64,000 nt of DNA, taken from Hordeum vulgare subsp. vulgare. Taxonomy: Eukaryota > Streptophyta > Magnoliopsida > Poales > Poaceae. The stretch covers positions 344,518,638 to 344,582,637 of the forward strand of contig NC_058521.1 of NCBI RefSeq assembly GCF_904849725.1, written 5' to 3'. The translations under genes and the position numbers were made by a program. This document shows positions 21,735-32,441 of the stretch, piece by piece. Under the pieces are notes generated by a model, which did not search any database, was not told the origin of the DNA, and saw nothing but the letters and a program-made list of their open reading frames with translations. Within the stretch, counting starts at the first letter, position 1; every line of letters starts with the position of its first letter.

Positions 21735-23261
21735 TCGGTGGTGCTCCGCTTACATGGAGGTCCTCGATGTTTAGCCTCACCATTGAATAGATCTCCACGG
21801 TTTATCCACGAGTCGTCCTTCTCAATCTATCTTCGATGCCCCTTGTACACGATTTTCCCACACCCGCCTTCTTTCGTTGACGTTAACTGTTGGGACGTCC
21901 TATCATCCATCCACCGCATGCATCCCCAATATCAGTGTCACACCTCATGTGCAACATATTTGTAATCGAAATAGTCGTGCACTGTCGTGATCAGTGCAGC
22001 TCTCATAATTAAATACTCGCCTTCGCTAGCGTCCCATGTCTTAGCCGATGTTTTCCATAACATGTCTAACTCCTCTTGAAGAAGACCCAGATACATATAA
22101 ATATTATCTATGTATGCTCATGTCTATGTACTTCGACTTCATGCACAACCAGGGGGTGATGTTGTACATCCAGACAAACACGGACGATGTCCTATGGTTG
22201 GTAATTTGGTTGCCAAACAGATTCATGCCATCGGTGCATGCGCCAAGCATGATGTTCCTTGCATCACATGCGAAATATCGATATTCGCCGTTGAACACTC
22301 TCCACTGGCTTGCATCCGAGAGGTGTTTCAGCTTTGGATCATCTCCATCGTCGGGATTTTTCCTCTCCGCGTGACTATGCTTGAGCTTTAATTCCTTGGG
22401 ATATACAAAATAACGTTGCAGATGGGGAGTGGTCGGTAAGTACCATGCAATTTTCAAGGGAGATTTCTTTGCGGCCTTCTTGTGTCAACAAGCGTTGCAC
22501 ACCTTACAACTGGATTTTTCCGTGCGCTCCTTCTGATAAATGATGCAATCGTTGATGCATGCATGGTAGATCAAGAGGGCACACGGCCTTCTTAGCCTCA
22601 TCCACACTAGTAGGACATAGATTCCCCATAGGGAGAACATCCTTTAGGTAATTGAGAAGCTTATCGAGGCTAGTATTGGTCCATTAGTTTTTAGACTTAT
22701 TCTTCAGAAGTTCGGGCGTGAAACTCAAGCGGGTCACTTCGGGTTCGGAACCATCATACAATGCAGTGTTTGTGTCTACCACCAGTTGTTCCAGCTTGGC
22801 CTCCTCTCTAGAAGCAGCTCTGTCAGTACTCATCTCCTTGTGAAGCAGGTCTCGAACATGAGAATCCCGCACGGTTGATCTTTGTAGCGACGAAGTCTGC
22901 GGTGTGTAGTCCATGTTTTCTCTGCCGCCATGTCCGACCTCTTCTCCACCACAATCTTCGGCCCCTTTTCCGCCGCCATTATCGGTGATCTCTTCGTCTT
23001 TCCCGTGTCGTCATTGGCTGCACCGTTGGTGTCCTCCTCCTCCTCATCATCATCATCACCTTCAATTATCCACCGATTGTAGCCATCCATGAAACCATTC
23101 ATCAGCATGTGCGCCATCAAAGGACCATCCTCATGCAGGTCGAGACAAACTCCTCCTTCGCATCTTCGACATGGACATAAAATGTCTATCCAGTTATTTT
23201 CAGTCATGTCCTGCACTGCCGACTTCAACCACCTTTCCACCATCGTTCCACTGACCATCAT
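21735..23261 (-). pseudogene. CACTA B TNP2, N-terminal part
   Basis: Minus strand from 23261: MMVSGTMVERWLKSAVQDMT, then DILCPCRRCE (transposase-associated, Cys-rich motif) and an acidic stretch; a possible acceptor TAG precedes it at about 23268. Then CALLIYHACINDCIIYQKE, CKVCNACLHKK and, in the 22457-22104 ORF, LKHLSDASQWRVFN, LGACTDGMNLFGNQITNHRT and VFVWMYNITPWLCMKSKYI, the conserved start of Transposase_21. After more stops it ends at DDSWINRGDLFNGEAKHRGP and STTD, where the 5.3 kb element cuts it. Several stops and frameshifts. Confidence 0.85.
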
Positions 23262-23269
23262 GAACGCCT

Positions 23270-23940
23270 ACACGGTAATAAACAAATTGATTATAAAAAT
23301 GCATGCATGCATCAAAGTCATACAAAATTTCGGCATGGCATTCTCTAAAAATAGGCCATATAGAGTTTTCCCGAAATTCGCCGAAACGGAAATAAATCGA
23401 CATTTAGGAAAAACATAGGCAACTCAAGCGCAATTCGGCGGCAACTCATGCCACACACACAATTTCCATCATATTGGTCGATTATGTCATATCTCACACA
23501 TACACATATTTCCATCCCTGCAGAAGCGAAAAAAAAATAATCACTTATATCAAGATCAAGCATGGTTATGATGATGCGTCGATCGATGTCGCCAAACACC
23601 TAGGGAATGATCAAAAGTGGACAAATCTTACTTTTTGGCATGGCTAGATCTAGTTAGGGAGGTACATAGTTCACTTCATTAAATGAGTAGATCTACCTAG
23701 CTAGTTGGGGAAGCAGATGACTCTAACTAGTTGAGGGGGAGGAAAAAGATAAAGCAGTTGCATTAATGGATGTGGTGTAGTTAGTTAGAAGCAATAAAGA
23801 GAGAGAAAGAGAGGTAGAAGAAAGAGAGTAATGCGGGGAAGAATTAGTGAGAAAGAAGCAAAGTGAGGGAGAGAGGAGGTGGGAGCTAGGGGAAACTGAA
23901 AAGAACAGAGGATGGGTGAGGGGGAGGGGAGAGGAGGGGA
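23270..23940 (-). other. 5' leader region of CACTA B, no certain gene
   Basis: Includes a probable intron upstream of the N-terminal TNP2 exon (minus-strand ...TTTATTACCGTGTAG before 23268) and a GAGAGAAAGAGAG-rich tract at 23790-23910. Confidence 0.45.
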
Positions 23941-24337
23941 GGAAAAAGGTGGTGGTTGCGCTTTAGCAGTAGCGCGGGAGAAGGTAACACGCTGATGCTA
24001 ATGTAGTAGCGGTAGCACACTATGGCGGCAAGCAGTACTACTAAGGGGGCCCGGCATGTTGCCAAGTTCAAATTTACAAGCAGCTCCCGGCCCAAAGAAC
24101 TCGCTACTACAATCCTGTTAGCAGTAGCGCGGTGTAAAAAGGGGTGCTACTACTATACCTACCCTGGTACGAGGGGGTGGCAATTATAGTAGTAGTGTAT
24201 TTTTGTCTGGCAGTGCTACTGCTATGTGGATTGCAGTAGTGTGTGTTGTACACATGCGCTACTACTAATGAGAAGTAGCGCCTCGTTTTATACCGTGCTG
24301 TTGATAGCATCTGAGGATAAGGATTTTCCTAGTAGCG
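23940..24337. repeat. CACTA B 5' subterminal repeats and TIR
   Basis: GCAGTAGCGCGG, GTAGTAGCGG, GCTACTACTA and related motifs in both orientations, ending ...TTTTCCTAGTAGCG at 24337. Confidence 0.8.
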
Positions 24338-24640
24338 ACATGTCAAGTATCTGTTCCTATGACCATGAGATCATGCAACTCACTGACACTGGAGGAGTAC
24401 CTCGTGTGTATCCAACGTTGCAATGTAACTATTTGCCTATAAGGATGTTCTACAGGTATCTACGAGGGTGTTTATTGAGTTGGCATGAATCAAGACTGGG
24501 ATTTGTTACTCCTAGTGACGGAGAAGTATCTCACGGCCAACTCGACAATACAACATCACAATGAGCTTGCAAGAACTGTGACTAAAGAGTTAGCCATGGG
24601 ATCTTGTATTATGGAATGAGTGACGAGGTTATTCTTAAGG
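24338..24640 (+). repeat. Copia-1 3' LTR, second segment (truncated)
   Basis: Resumes after the ACA duplication and continues the Angela-like LTR (CCATGAGATCATGCAACTC, TCTACAGGTATCTACGAGGG, GAGTTGGCATGAATCAAGAC). It then stops near 24640 with roughly 1 kb or more of the LTR missing; no TG/CA end is present. Confidence 0.75.
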
Positions 24641-25209
24641 GGTAGGTCTACAAACCCATTTCCATAGGGCCCACCTAAGTACCCGTAAGGAAATCAGTGT
24701 CCTACAAGTCATCGTGATAGTCTCAACCACACTCGGTTATTGTGCCCTCACTCGGTCACACGAGGTCACTAGCCCAGCTTTGCTGTAGTTGGGCACTCCC
24801 CATCACTTTGTCCATAGCAGGGGAGGGAAACGAAGGGACTGCAACAGCCAAGGACTTAAACACATGCGTGGAGGCCCATGAAGACCCGCGTTACCAGTAA
24901 CGATGTAATAAAAACCATGATTTCTAGTAACTCCCGTATTTATTAGCATTAAATGCCTTAGTGATGGTGCTTGGCCGGTCATGGCGTGCTCTATATAAAC
25001 CACTCCCGGGCTACCGCTCAAGGGTCAAGCATTTTGTACTTTCAGACACCCAATAAGAAAACACCAAACTCAGGGCTCGAGACATAGGGTCTTTACCACT
25101 CCCAAGTGGGGCCCGAACTCGTACATCCGAGTGTATCCACTTCACCTAGCTAGACTTCTCCCCTTAGTTCGTACCCCTGGTACTATTGTCAAGATCATTC
25201 CCACGATAG
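24640..25209 (+). repeat. Gypsy-1 5' LTR (left end unclear)
   Basis: TATA box CTATATAAAC at 24991-25000 and downstream leader. Ends near CCCACGATA at 25209 (expected CA) just before the PBS. The left boundary with the truncated copia-1 LTR near 24640 lacks a clean TG. Confidence 0.6.
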
Positions 25210-25210
25210 T

Positions 25211-25229
25211 TGTCGCCCACCGTGGGGCT
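25211..25229 (+). other. Gypsy-1 primer-binding site
   Basis: TTGTCGCCCACCGTGGGGC, a one-base variant of the TGGCGCCCACCGTGGGGC site common in grass gypsy elements. Confidence 0.7.
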
Positions 25230-25253
25230 GCGCGTTTAGCAAACTTAGTGTAG

Positions 25254-27187
25254 TTGGAAAGTTTTCATCCATCAATCGTCATGTTTTCACTCGGTGGAGA
25301 GATACTCTTCGCCTCCCTCAACTTTATTCTTGATGACTCGGCATGGCTGCCAGATGCGCCTTTGGACGCCGACGCCCTCGCCGTGCGAGGCACGTCACAC
25401 TTCAGTGCAGTTGCACATGGTTTCTTGATTATGCAGTCATCAGTGTCGTACAACTCGACAACTCCATGTTCCGTTGCAGTTCGTCGCAACACGACACTCG
25501 TGGCTGCAGTAGTGGGTCAAACACGTGATGGCCAACGAGGCCACCTTAGGATTAGTGGGCATGCTCACCTCAGATGATCCTAGCGTCAACCTCTTCCAAT
25601 CGTCGAGCGACGGGTCGTTCAGCGGCTCTGACTGCGATAGCAGCGGCGGCGCCGCTAAAATTCTCATGGCCAAGACAACCAGAAGAGGGGCCCCAAGGTC
25701 CTCCCCAGAACATTCATTCGGCCATGGTGACATAGAGCATCGCCGTGGTGGCGGCAGTCAGTACATCCCCTCGCCTCTCACCGAGAAGAAGTGGGACAAA
25801 CTTTGTTGGAGTACCACGCAATCTGTTCAAACGCTTATCATCGAGAATGCTCCAGATGAGATCGCGCTCGAGAACGCGCGCCTGGCCACTCTGGCCAACC
25901 ATGAGCGTCTCGAGCGGCTCTAGCAGTTGCTCAACGCCCGGGAAGCTCGAGACAAACCGAGTTCTAGCCGCAGCCGACGGCACCTGGTGTATCCAAATGA
26001 TCGCATATGACATGTCGCGGTGATGTAGACACCCTTGGTCAATCTGGCCATAGCCAATCGAATCGCTGAATCTATTCAGTCGAGTGATACATCGGCCGGA
26101 GAAGGCACTCGGCAGATCCAAGAAGTACTAAAGGCTGCCTTGAAGTAGAATTCCGCGGTGTTGGAGTCGCGGCATCAAATTCACAGCAGATCCGTCAAGG
26201 CGGATACAATGTAGTCGGCTCACAACCCACACACACACGAAAGACAAGAAAGGTCTCTTCCTCCTCCGAGAGGCCCGCGCGAAGACTGGAGGCGGCACCG
26301 TCGGGTCAGAATTAGAACATCTCCTTGGAGGAGTGGTTCACTCGGCCACCATCCCTTTGACCGCAGGCAAATCCCCAATCGGCACCAAGGCCATGGAGAA
26401 GACGTCTATCATGGTCCCCAGTTCAATGATAGGTCCATGATCACGCAGAACATGATCAACCGTTTGTGAGCTGGCCGAGGAGTATCTGTTCTTGATTTCT
26501 TCGGTTGGCACATCTGAGTAGTGTTGACCCCTCCAATTACCGATTGGGTACAGGGATCGGCAAGTTCAACGGCGAGTCCAAGCCAGAGAATTGGCTGAAG
26601 GACTACTGAGTGGCCGTCCAAGTCGGTGGCAGCGATGACTTCATCGCAATGCTAGAGGGGCTGGATCGGGCTTGGCTCAACCAGCTGCCCTCCAGTAGCA
26701 TCCACAGCTGGGGACACCTTGCCCGAGTGTTCATCAAGCCCTTCGAGAGCACTTACAAGCGTCCCGGCAGCTTGACGCAGCTGCAGCATTGTGTTTAGAA
26801 GAGCAACGAGACTCCTCAACATTGCAAAACACCGTGAAGAATGTCACCGAGCATCGGGCCGTGTGTGCCTTCAAGGCATGCACTCGGTATTGAGAGCTGA
26901 TCCTCAAGTTCGGCCAATCGGGGGACCTATCCCTCAATCGGACCATGGAGATCGCCAATTGGTATGCCAACGACAAAGAGGAAGACCGCCTCTGCAGCGA
27001 TAAAGGCCGAGCTAGCGATGCCCCTCAGTCAGGAAATGTTGGGAAAAAGCAAAAGCGAAAGGGAAATGGTTCAGGAAAAGACGAAGTCGCTGCTGTACCG
27101 GTGCAGAGCCAGGGCAAGACCAAAAAGAAGATTAAAAGGTGGACAGGCAAGAAGAAAGGCGAGCCCAAGAGTAGTCTTCTGAACTAG
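25254..27187 (+). pseudogene. Gypsy-1 gag
   Basis: The first ORF (25254-25577) and the overlapping 25525-25923 ORF form the variable N-terminus. The gag core (PF03732 type) lies at 26560-26990: FNGESKPENWLKDY, stop, LDRAWLNQLPSSSIHSW, KPFESTYKRPGSLTQLQHCV, then frame changes, and a basic Lys-rich tail (GKKQKRKGNGSGKDE and following) to a stop at 27187. At least three in-frame stops (near 25921, 26610 and 26798) make it a pseudogene. Gag would form the retroelement particle; no zinc knuckle was found. Confidence 0.75.
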
Positions 27188-28170
27188 CCGTGTCCGATCC
27201 ACTCGAGGAAGGACGACAAGGGGGAGACCATTCCTGCCAAACACGCGGCTCACAATTTTTGCGTGCTCCAGAAGGAGATGGGTGGTGAACCCTCCAGGGA
27301 CAAGGAGGACGAGTTTGGCCCCGAGAGTATCCCCGGGTACCCAAACATCGAGAAGGTACTCTTGATCTTTGTCGATGTCGAGGGCTAGAGCCGATTGAAA
27401 GTCATCAATCGGGAGGTGAACGTGGCAGCCCGATTGAAAGGCTGTCATGAAGTATCTCGGCTGTGCGAAGACGCCCGTCACATTCGACCAATCAGATCAC
27501 CGGTCCACAATAGCCACCCTGGGAGGCAGGAGCAGGTGGTAAACCGTGCAGTCAACGGGATCCGATTGTGGAAGGTCCTAATGGACGGAGGCAACGAACT
27601 CAACATCTTATATGCAGACACTCTCAAAGCCATGCACATTCTCATGTCCAGGTTGAGCAAGAGAAACATGCATTTCCACGTGATCATCCTCGGGAAGAAG
27701 GCCAAATCACTTGGCTAGATCGTTCTAGTGTTTGTATTCGGCACCGAGAAAAATCTCAGGAAGGATAAGCTGACCTTCGAGGTAGTGGATTTCTGAAGTG
27801 CCTATCACGCCATCCTAGGTAGGCCTAGCCCCACATGTTTCATGGCCCGTCCATGTTACATGTGTCTTAAACTTAAGATGCCAGGGATGAAAGGCGTGAT
27901 TATAGTCACTGGCAATCGGAAGGTGGTCGAAGGATGCCTCCAGCAAGGCTCGAAGATCGCCAACGAGCAGGTCCTTCCGCCCGAGCTGGACGAGTACAAG
28001 AAGGAAGTGAACACTTCAGATTTTCTCAAAGCAAAGCAGCCAGGTAGTGAATCCACTTTTTAATCGGCCGGCGAGACGAAGCAAGTCCACATCCACACCA
28101 ACGATCCGAGTGCTTCCGCAATGAGACTTGAGATGCTAGCACTCATTCGGTCCACCGTGTACCAAAAAGA
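27188..28170 (+). pseudogene. Gypsy-1 protease-like region and start of pol
   Basis: After a stop: SRLKVINREVNVA, an ORF at 27395-27718 with LWKVLMDGGNELNILYADTL, then FGTEKNLRKDKLTFEVVDF, AYHAILGRPSPTCFMARPCY, LKLKMPGMKGVIIVTGNRK. The MDGGxxLNILYADTL block, and YHAILGRP some 60 residues later, are the retropepsin-like landmarks of this grass gypsy group, where the usual D(S/T)G is D-G-G. Stops near 27718, 27796 and 28062. The reverse transcriptase that should follow is missing. Confidence 0.75.
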
Positions 28171-28182
28171 CTTGAGATGCTA
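28123..28182 (+). repeat. 15-16-bp direct repeat at the gypsy-1 pol deletion
   Basis: AGACTTGAGATGCTA occurs at about 28124-28138 and 28168-28182, immediately before sequence jumps to the end of integrase. Confidence 0.6.
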
Positions 28183-28205
28183 ACAGGACAGACAAGTCAG
28201 ACGCT

Positions 28206-28397
28206 GTGCCTTCCAGGAGGGATCTGCTCCTCCGACTGGATCAGCAGAAACCTCACAAGGTGGCACCTCCATGGCAAGGGTCTTATGTCATCTCCAAAGT
28301 CATACACAATGGAGCTTACCATCTCTCCATCATCAAGGAAGAAGTGGAAGAGCCCAAGGATTGGAATGCGGACCTGCTCCGCAAGTTCTACACATAG
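28206..28397 (+). pseudogene. Gypsy-1 integrase C-terminus
   Basis: A 63-codon open remnant: RRDLLLRLDQQKPHKVAPPW, GSYVISKVIHNGAYHL, WNADLLRKFYT and stop at 28395-28397. This matches the last segment of grass gypsy polyproteins (normally ...HKLAPPWEGPYVI... WNAELLRPFYT). It follows the protease region within about 30 bp, so RT, RNase H and the integrase core have been deleted. The ATG at 28206 is fortuitous. Confidence 0.75.
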
Positions 28398-28499
28398 AAC
28401 ATACTTGTTTCGTTCCTGTAATGGATCCGAATGTCCAAGAAGAATAAAGGGATTCCTTTGTTCAACTATTCACAAGTACCTCACAAGTACCAGTGAGTG

Positions 28500-29300
28500 A
28501 AATCCTTACTGCGAATCCATTCCGCCTAGGGTAAAACCTGCCCTGAGTGAGGATCACGTCCACGTTCGGGGCTTCGCTATGAACCAGCTTTTGCCCTAGT
28601 CAAAGCATCTCCGAATGACGGCGCGATTGCCATTCGGATGCCATGATGGACAGGTCCATCAACAAATTCGAAAGAACTATCATCTCGTTAGAGAACCTAT
28701 TTCGCCTAAGGCCCCGAATGTGGACAAGCTCCACACTCGGGGTCTTCGATGCGAACCAGCTTTCTCCTAAGTTATAGCGGTCCAGAATGAAGCAAAGACT
28801 TTTATTCGGATGCCAAGATGAACTAACAATCATTCCTAGCTGCGGATTCGTACTCGCCTAGGGTCAAACCTACCCCGAGTGAGGATCATGTCCATGCTTG
28901 GGGGTTTAGCTGTGAACTAGCTTTCACCTAAGTAAAAGCATCTCCGAATGATGTCGCGGTCTCCATTCGGATGCTATGATGGATAGGGCCATCAACGAGT
29001 TCGAAAGAACTGTCATTGGAGTAGCGAACCTGTTTCGCCTAAGGTAGACCCTTCCCTAAATGTGGACAACCTCCACACTCGAGGGCTTAGCTGCGAACCA
29101 GCTTTCGCCTAAGTTATAGCGGTCCCGAATGAAGGCAAAACTTTCTTTCGGATGCCAAGATGAATAGAACAGTCATCCTTAAGCAACAAAATCCCTTTTC
29201 GGCTACGGAATGACATCCCCCAAGTGAGGACGAACCTCCACGCTCGGAGTCTCGGTCATGATCCAGTCTTCGTATGAATGAAAGCAAATCCAAACAAGGA
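28500..29300 (+). repeat. Dimeric tandem repeat (about 332 bp) in gypsy-1 3' region
   Basis: Alternating units of about 165 bp: A at about 28511 and 28842, B at about 28684 and 29016, plus a partial unit from about 29180. Landmarks: GAACCTATTTCGCCTAAGG (28692) and GAACCTGTTTCGCCTAAGG (29025); GAGTGAGGATCACGTCCA (about 28546) and GAGTGAGGATCATGTCCA (about 28878). A and B are diverged copies of one unit (TTCGGATGCCA(A/T)GATGRA in each). Confidence 0.85.
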
Positions 29301-29410
29301 AAGCAAAATCCAAATGCAATTCAAAAAGAACAAAGTCACACTTCAGTTCAAACAAAAGGTGCTTGCGAGAAAACCCAACGCTCAATCATAGTTCAAAGGG
29401 TTACATGAAA

Positions 29411-29695
29411 TCACTTGGCATACCGAGGCAAATTGAAGATTGAGCATGTTTTTTGAGAATCACTCGGAGGATGGAGACCCACTGCCTCCACGAATGTATC
29501 AAGCTCGATGCCGTCGGCGATCCGGCTGGCCGCCACCATGAACATCTCTCTGAAGTCCTCAAACTTGAGGCTCTTCTAGTTGACCACTCGGAGGTTCTTC
29601 AGCTTTTCCTGGTCCACTCCCGTACATTTGATTTGGACGAGCGAGAGGGCGATGTCCGCTCCAGCATGAGCCGCCAACTTCTTCCAAGGCTGAAG
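29411..29695 (-). pseudogene. Gypsy-1 antisense ORF, C-terminal part
   Basis: Minus strand: PWKKLAAHAGADIALSLVQI, a conserved signature of an antisense ORF in the pol-LTR interval of grass gypsy elements (family knowledge). It continues with LKNLRVVN, an in-frame TAG at 29576-29578, then LKFEDFREMFMVAASRIADG and a stop near 29411. The N-terminal half is at 50271-50450. With copia-2 and one TGAAG removed the reading frame is continuous across the join. Function is unknown; the copy has one nonsense codon. Confidence 0.75.
29691..29695. other. Copia-2 target-site duplication, left copy
   Basis: TGAAG, repeated at 50266-50270. Confidence 0.9.
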
Positions 29696-31410
29696 TGTTG
29701 GGGATCGTAGTAATTTCAAAAAAATTCCTACGCCATACAAGGATCTATCTATGGAGAAACCAGGAACGAGATAGGTTGTAGAGCATCTTCATACCTTTTA
29801 TGACCGCTAAGCGGAAGACTTGCTAGAACTCGGTTGATGGAGTCGTACTCGCAACAATTCAGATCATGGTGGATTCCGATCTATGCACCGAACGTCGGTG
29901 CCTCCGCGTTCAACACAGGTGCAACCCAGTGATGTCTCCTATGCCTTGATCCAGCAAGGTGGGAGGAGAGGTTGAGGGAGAGCTCCGGCAGCACAACGGT
30001 GTGGTGACGGTGGAGCTACGTGGCAACTCCGACAGAGCTTCGCTAAGCTATGCGGAGGGCGAGGAGGAGGAAGGCTAGGGCTGCGCCGTCTAGGAAGAAG
30101 AAGTTATGTGCAGACGTCCCAAAACCCTTGGTATATATAGGAGGGAGGGAGAGGGGCTGGCCACCCTAGGGTTTCCCATAGGTGGTGCGGCAGCCCCTCA
30201 TATGGGAGGCAAGGGGCGGCGGCTAGGGCAAGGGTGCGGCAGCCCTAGGGGTGGCTTGCCACCCAAGGAAAGTCCCCACGCCCTAGGGTTTTGGCCCACC
30301 TTGCTCCCTTGAGCCTTGGCCTGGGTGGTGGTGGCGCACTAGCCCACTTTGGGCTGGTTCCCATCCACCTACAGTCCCAAATAACCTTTTGTGGCTGTAG
30401 GCCTTTCCCGGTGGACCCCGGAACCCTTCTGATGGTCCCGGTACATTACCGGTATCGCCCGAAACAATTCCGGTGACCAAATCCTCACTTCCTATATATC
30501 AATCTTTACCTCCGGAACTCCTCGTGATGTCCGGGATCCCATCCGGGACTCCGGACAACCTTCGGTAACCACGTACACTGTTGTCATCGAACCATAAGTG
30601 TGTAGACCCTAAGGGTTTGGGAGACATGTAGACATGACCGAGACACCTCTCCATGTTGGTTCCCGCATGTTCCATGATGATCTCATGAGATGAACCACTA
30701 TGTCGGGGATTCAATCAATCCAGTATGCATTTCCCTTTGTCTACCGGTATTATACTGGTCCAAGATTCAATCGTCGATATCCGTGTACCTTGTTCAATAT
30801 CGTTACCGGCAAGTCTCTTTTCTCGTTCTGTAACACATCATCCCATGGCTAACTACTTAGTCACACTGAGCTCGATATGATGATGGATTACCCAGTGGGC
30901 CAAGAGATACCTCTCCGTCACACGGAGTGACAAATCCCAGTCTTGATTCGTACAACCCAACAGACACTTTCAGAGATACCTGTAGTGCACCTTTATAATC
31001 ACCAAGTTACGTTGTGACATTTTATACACCCAAAGCACTCCTACGTTATCCGGGAGATGCACAATCTCATGGTCTAAGGAAATGATACTTGATATTAGAA
31101 AATCTTTAGCAGACGAACAACACGATCTAGTGCTATGCTTAGGATTGGTTCTTGTCCATCACATCATTCCCCAATGATGTGATCCCGTTATCAATGACAT
31201 CCAATGTCCATGATCAAGAAACCATGATCATCTATTAATCAATGAGCTAGCCAACTAGAGGCTCACTAGGGACACATTGTGATCTATATATTCACACATC
31301 TATTACGGTTTTTGGTTAATACAATTATAGCATGCATAATAGACAATTATCTTGAACTGGAAATATAATAATAACAACTTTACTATTGCCTCTAGGGCAT
31401 ATTTCCAACA
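29696..31410 (-). repeat. Copia-2 3' LTR
   Basis: 1715 bp. Plus strand starts TGTTGGGGATCGTAG and ends GGCATATTTCCAACA. Aligns with the 5' LTR over its whole length with small indels and point differences (for example, a segment present near 49385-49415 is shorter here). Confidence 0.95.
30131..30141 (-). promoter_or_regulatory. TATA box in copia-2 3' LTR
   Basis: TATATATA at 30132-30139 in CTATATATACC context on the minus strand. Confidence 0.65.
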
Positions 31411-31425
31411 GTCTCCCAATTGCAC
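31411..31425 (-). other. Copia-2 polypurine tract
   Basis: Minus strand GTGCAATTGGGAGAC directly before the 3' LTR; the purine-rich core is GGGAGA. Confidence 0.75.
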
Positions 31426-31442
31426 CAGAGTCAATAATCTAG

Positions 31443-31490
31443 TTACATTGTGATGAACCCAACACCCATAGAGTTCTGGTACTGATCATG
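31443..31490 (-). pseudogene. Copia-2 RNase H, last 15 codons
   Basis: Minus strand DQYQNSMGVGFITM and stop. It is the direct continuation of LTKPLPRAKH at 43397, separated by CACTA D. Confidence 0.85.
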
Positions 31491-31800
31491 TACTACTGGA
31501 AAACAGTTATTTGCCATCTGCAGCTTCTTTGCGATCTGCTGGCTGATGGCAAAGACCCTCTTTGCCATCAGCTTCCAGAAACCAGACGGCAAAGTGCAGG
31601 CTGATGTCAAAGGTACTATTTGCCGTCTCTTTGCCGTCTGCCGGCTCACGGCAAAGAGCATGCAGACAGACGGCAAAGAGCATGGGCGGCCCACCCCGCA
31701 ACCCCTCTCTCCCGCCTAACGGCCACATTCTTTGTCGTCCGCTTTTCTACTCTATGCCGTCGGGAGGCGGACGACAAAGAGGGTGCCCCCCTAACGGCCG
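31491..31800. repeat. CACTA D 5' subterminal repeats
   Basis: About ten TTTGCCGTCTG / GACGGCAAAG / TTTGCCATC motifs in both orientations. Confidence 0.8.
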
Positions 31801-32335
31801 TTAGCCCCACCCCCACGCGCCTCTCTCCCCTAACGGCCACCCCGACACCACAGAGTCTCACCCCCGACACCAGCATCGCCGCCGCGCCCTCCTCCGGCCT
31901 CCCTGCCCCACCCTGCGCCCTCCTCCTTCCCGGCCGCCCTGCGCCCTCCTCCACCGCCACCCTGCGCCCCCTCCTCCGCCCCGGCCGCCCTGCACCCTCC
32001 TCCATCGCCGCCCTGCGCCCCCTCCTCCTCCCCGACCACCATGCACCCTCCTCCACCGCCGCCCTGCGCCCCCTCCTCCACCCCGACACCCCTCTCTCTC
32101 ACCCCCGACACCACCACCGCCGCCGCGCCCTCCTCCGGCCTCCCAACCCCACCACCGCCGCCGCCGCCGCCACCCCCACCCAAGCGCTCCACCCCACCGC
32201 CGCCGCCCTCCTCGCGCCCCTCACCGTGCCCCTCCTCCCCCTGCTGCCCTCCTCCCCCTGCGGCCTCTCCTCCCCCTGCGGTCCTCCTCCCCCTGCGGCC
32301 GCGCTCCCCCTTTCAGTTAGTTTTTTTCATCTTTT
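31800..32335 (+). other. GC-rich leader of CACTA D
   Basis: Cytosine-rich with CTGCGCCCTCCTCC and GCCGCCGCC units. Long frames on both strands here come from composition and are not called as genes. TTTTTTCAT and AT-rich sequence follow. Confidence 0.55.
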
Positions 32336-32441
32336 TTTAATAGTTTTTATCTAATTAGTTATATGTTTTAGTGAGGTTTTGGCTTAGTTTTAGTTTAGTT
32401 TAGGTTCACTTTTAGTTTAGGTTTATTTAGGTTAGTTTCCT

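Larger units (their letters stand above)
6815..24337 (-). mobile_element. CACTA element B, complete ends, 17.5 kb (Caspar-like)
   Basis: The left terminus CACTACTAGGTAAACGCC starts at 6815. The right terminus ends ...TTTTCCTAGTAGCG at 24337 (reverse complement CGCTACTAGG). The 3-bp target duplication ACA is at 6812-6814 and 24338-24340. Genes run on the minus strand: TNP2 (23261 down to 10400) then the second gene (about 10260 down to 7273), so the 3' end is at 6815. It is interrupted by CACTA C (10984-15106) and by the 5.3 kb element (16429-21734). Without these the element is about 8.1 kb, an ordinary CACTA length. It sits in the LTR of copia-1. Confidence 0.92.
24640..29695 (+). mobile_element. 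Gypsy-1 (grass Tat-like lineage), left segment
   Basis: Plus-strand order: LTR with TATA box, PBS, gag, protease-like region, a deleted pol core, integrase C-terminus, a dimeric 3' tandem repeat and an antisense ORF. The antisense ORF is interrupted at 29695 by copia-2 and resumes at 50271. The right LTR is not present in the window. Stops and frameshifts occur throughout gag, so it is non-autonomous and old. Confidence 0.8.

Noticed and set aside
31620..32354. 244-codon Pro/Ser/Ala-rich frame (plus) and Gly/Arg-rich frames (minus)
   Set aside because: GC-rich leader of CACTA D; open in several frames on both strands because stop codons are AT-rich. Same for 11350-11880.
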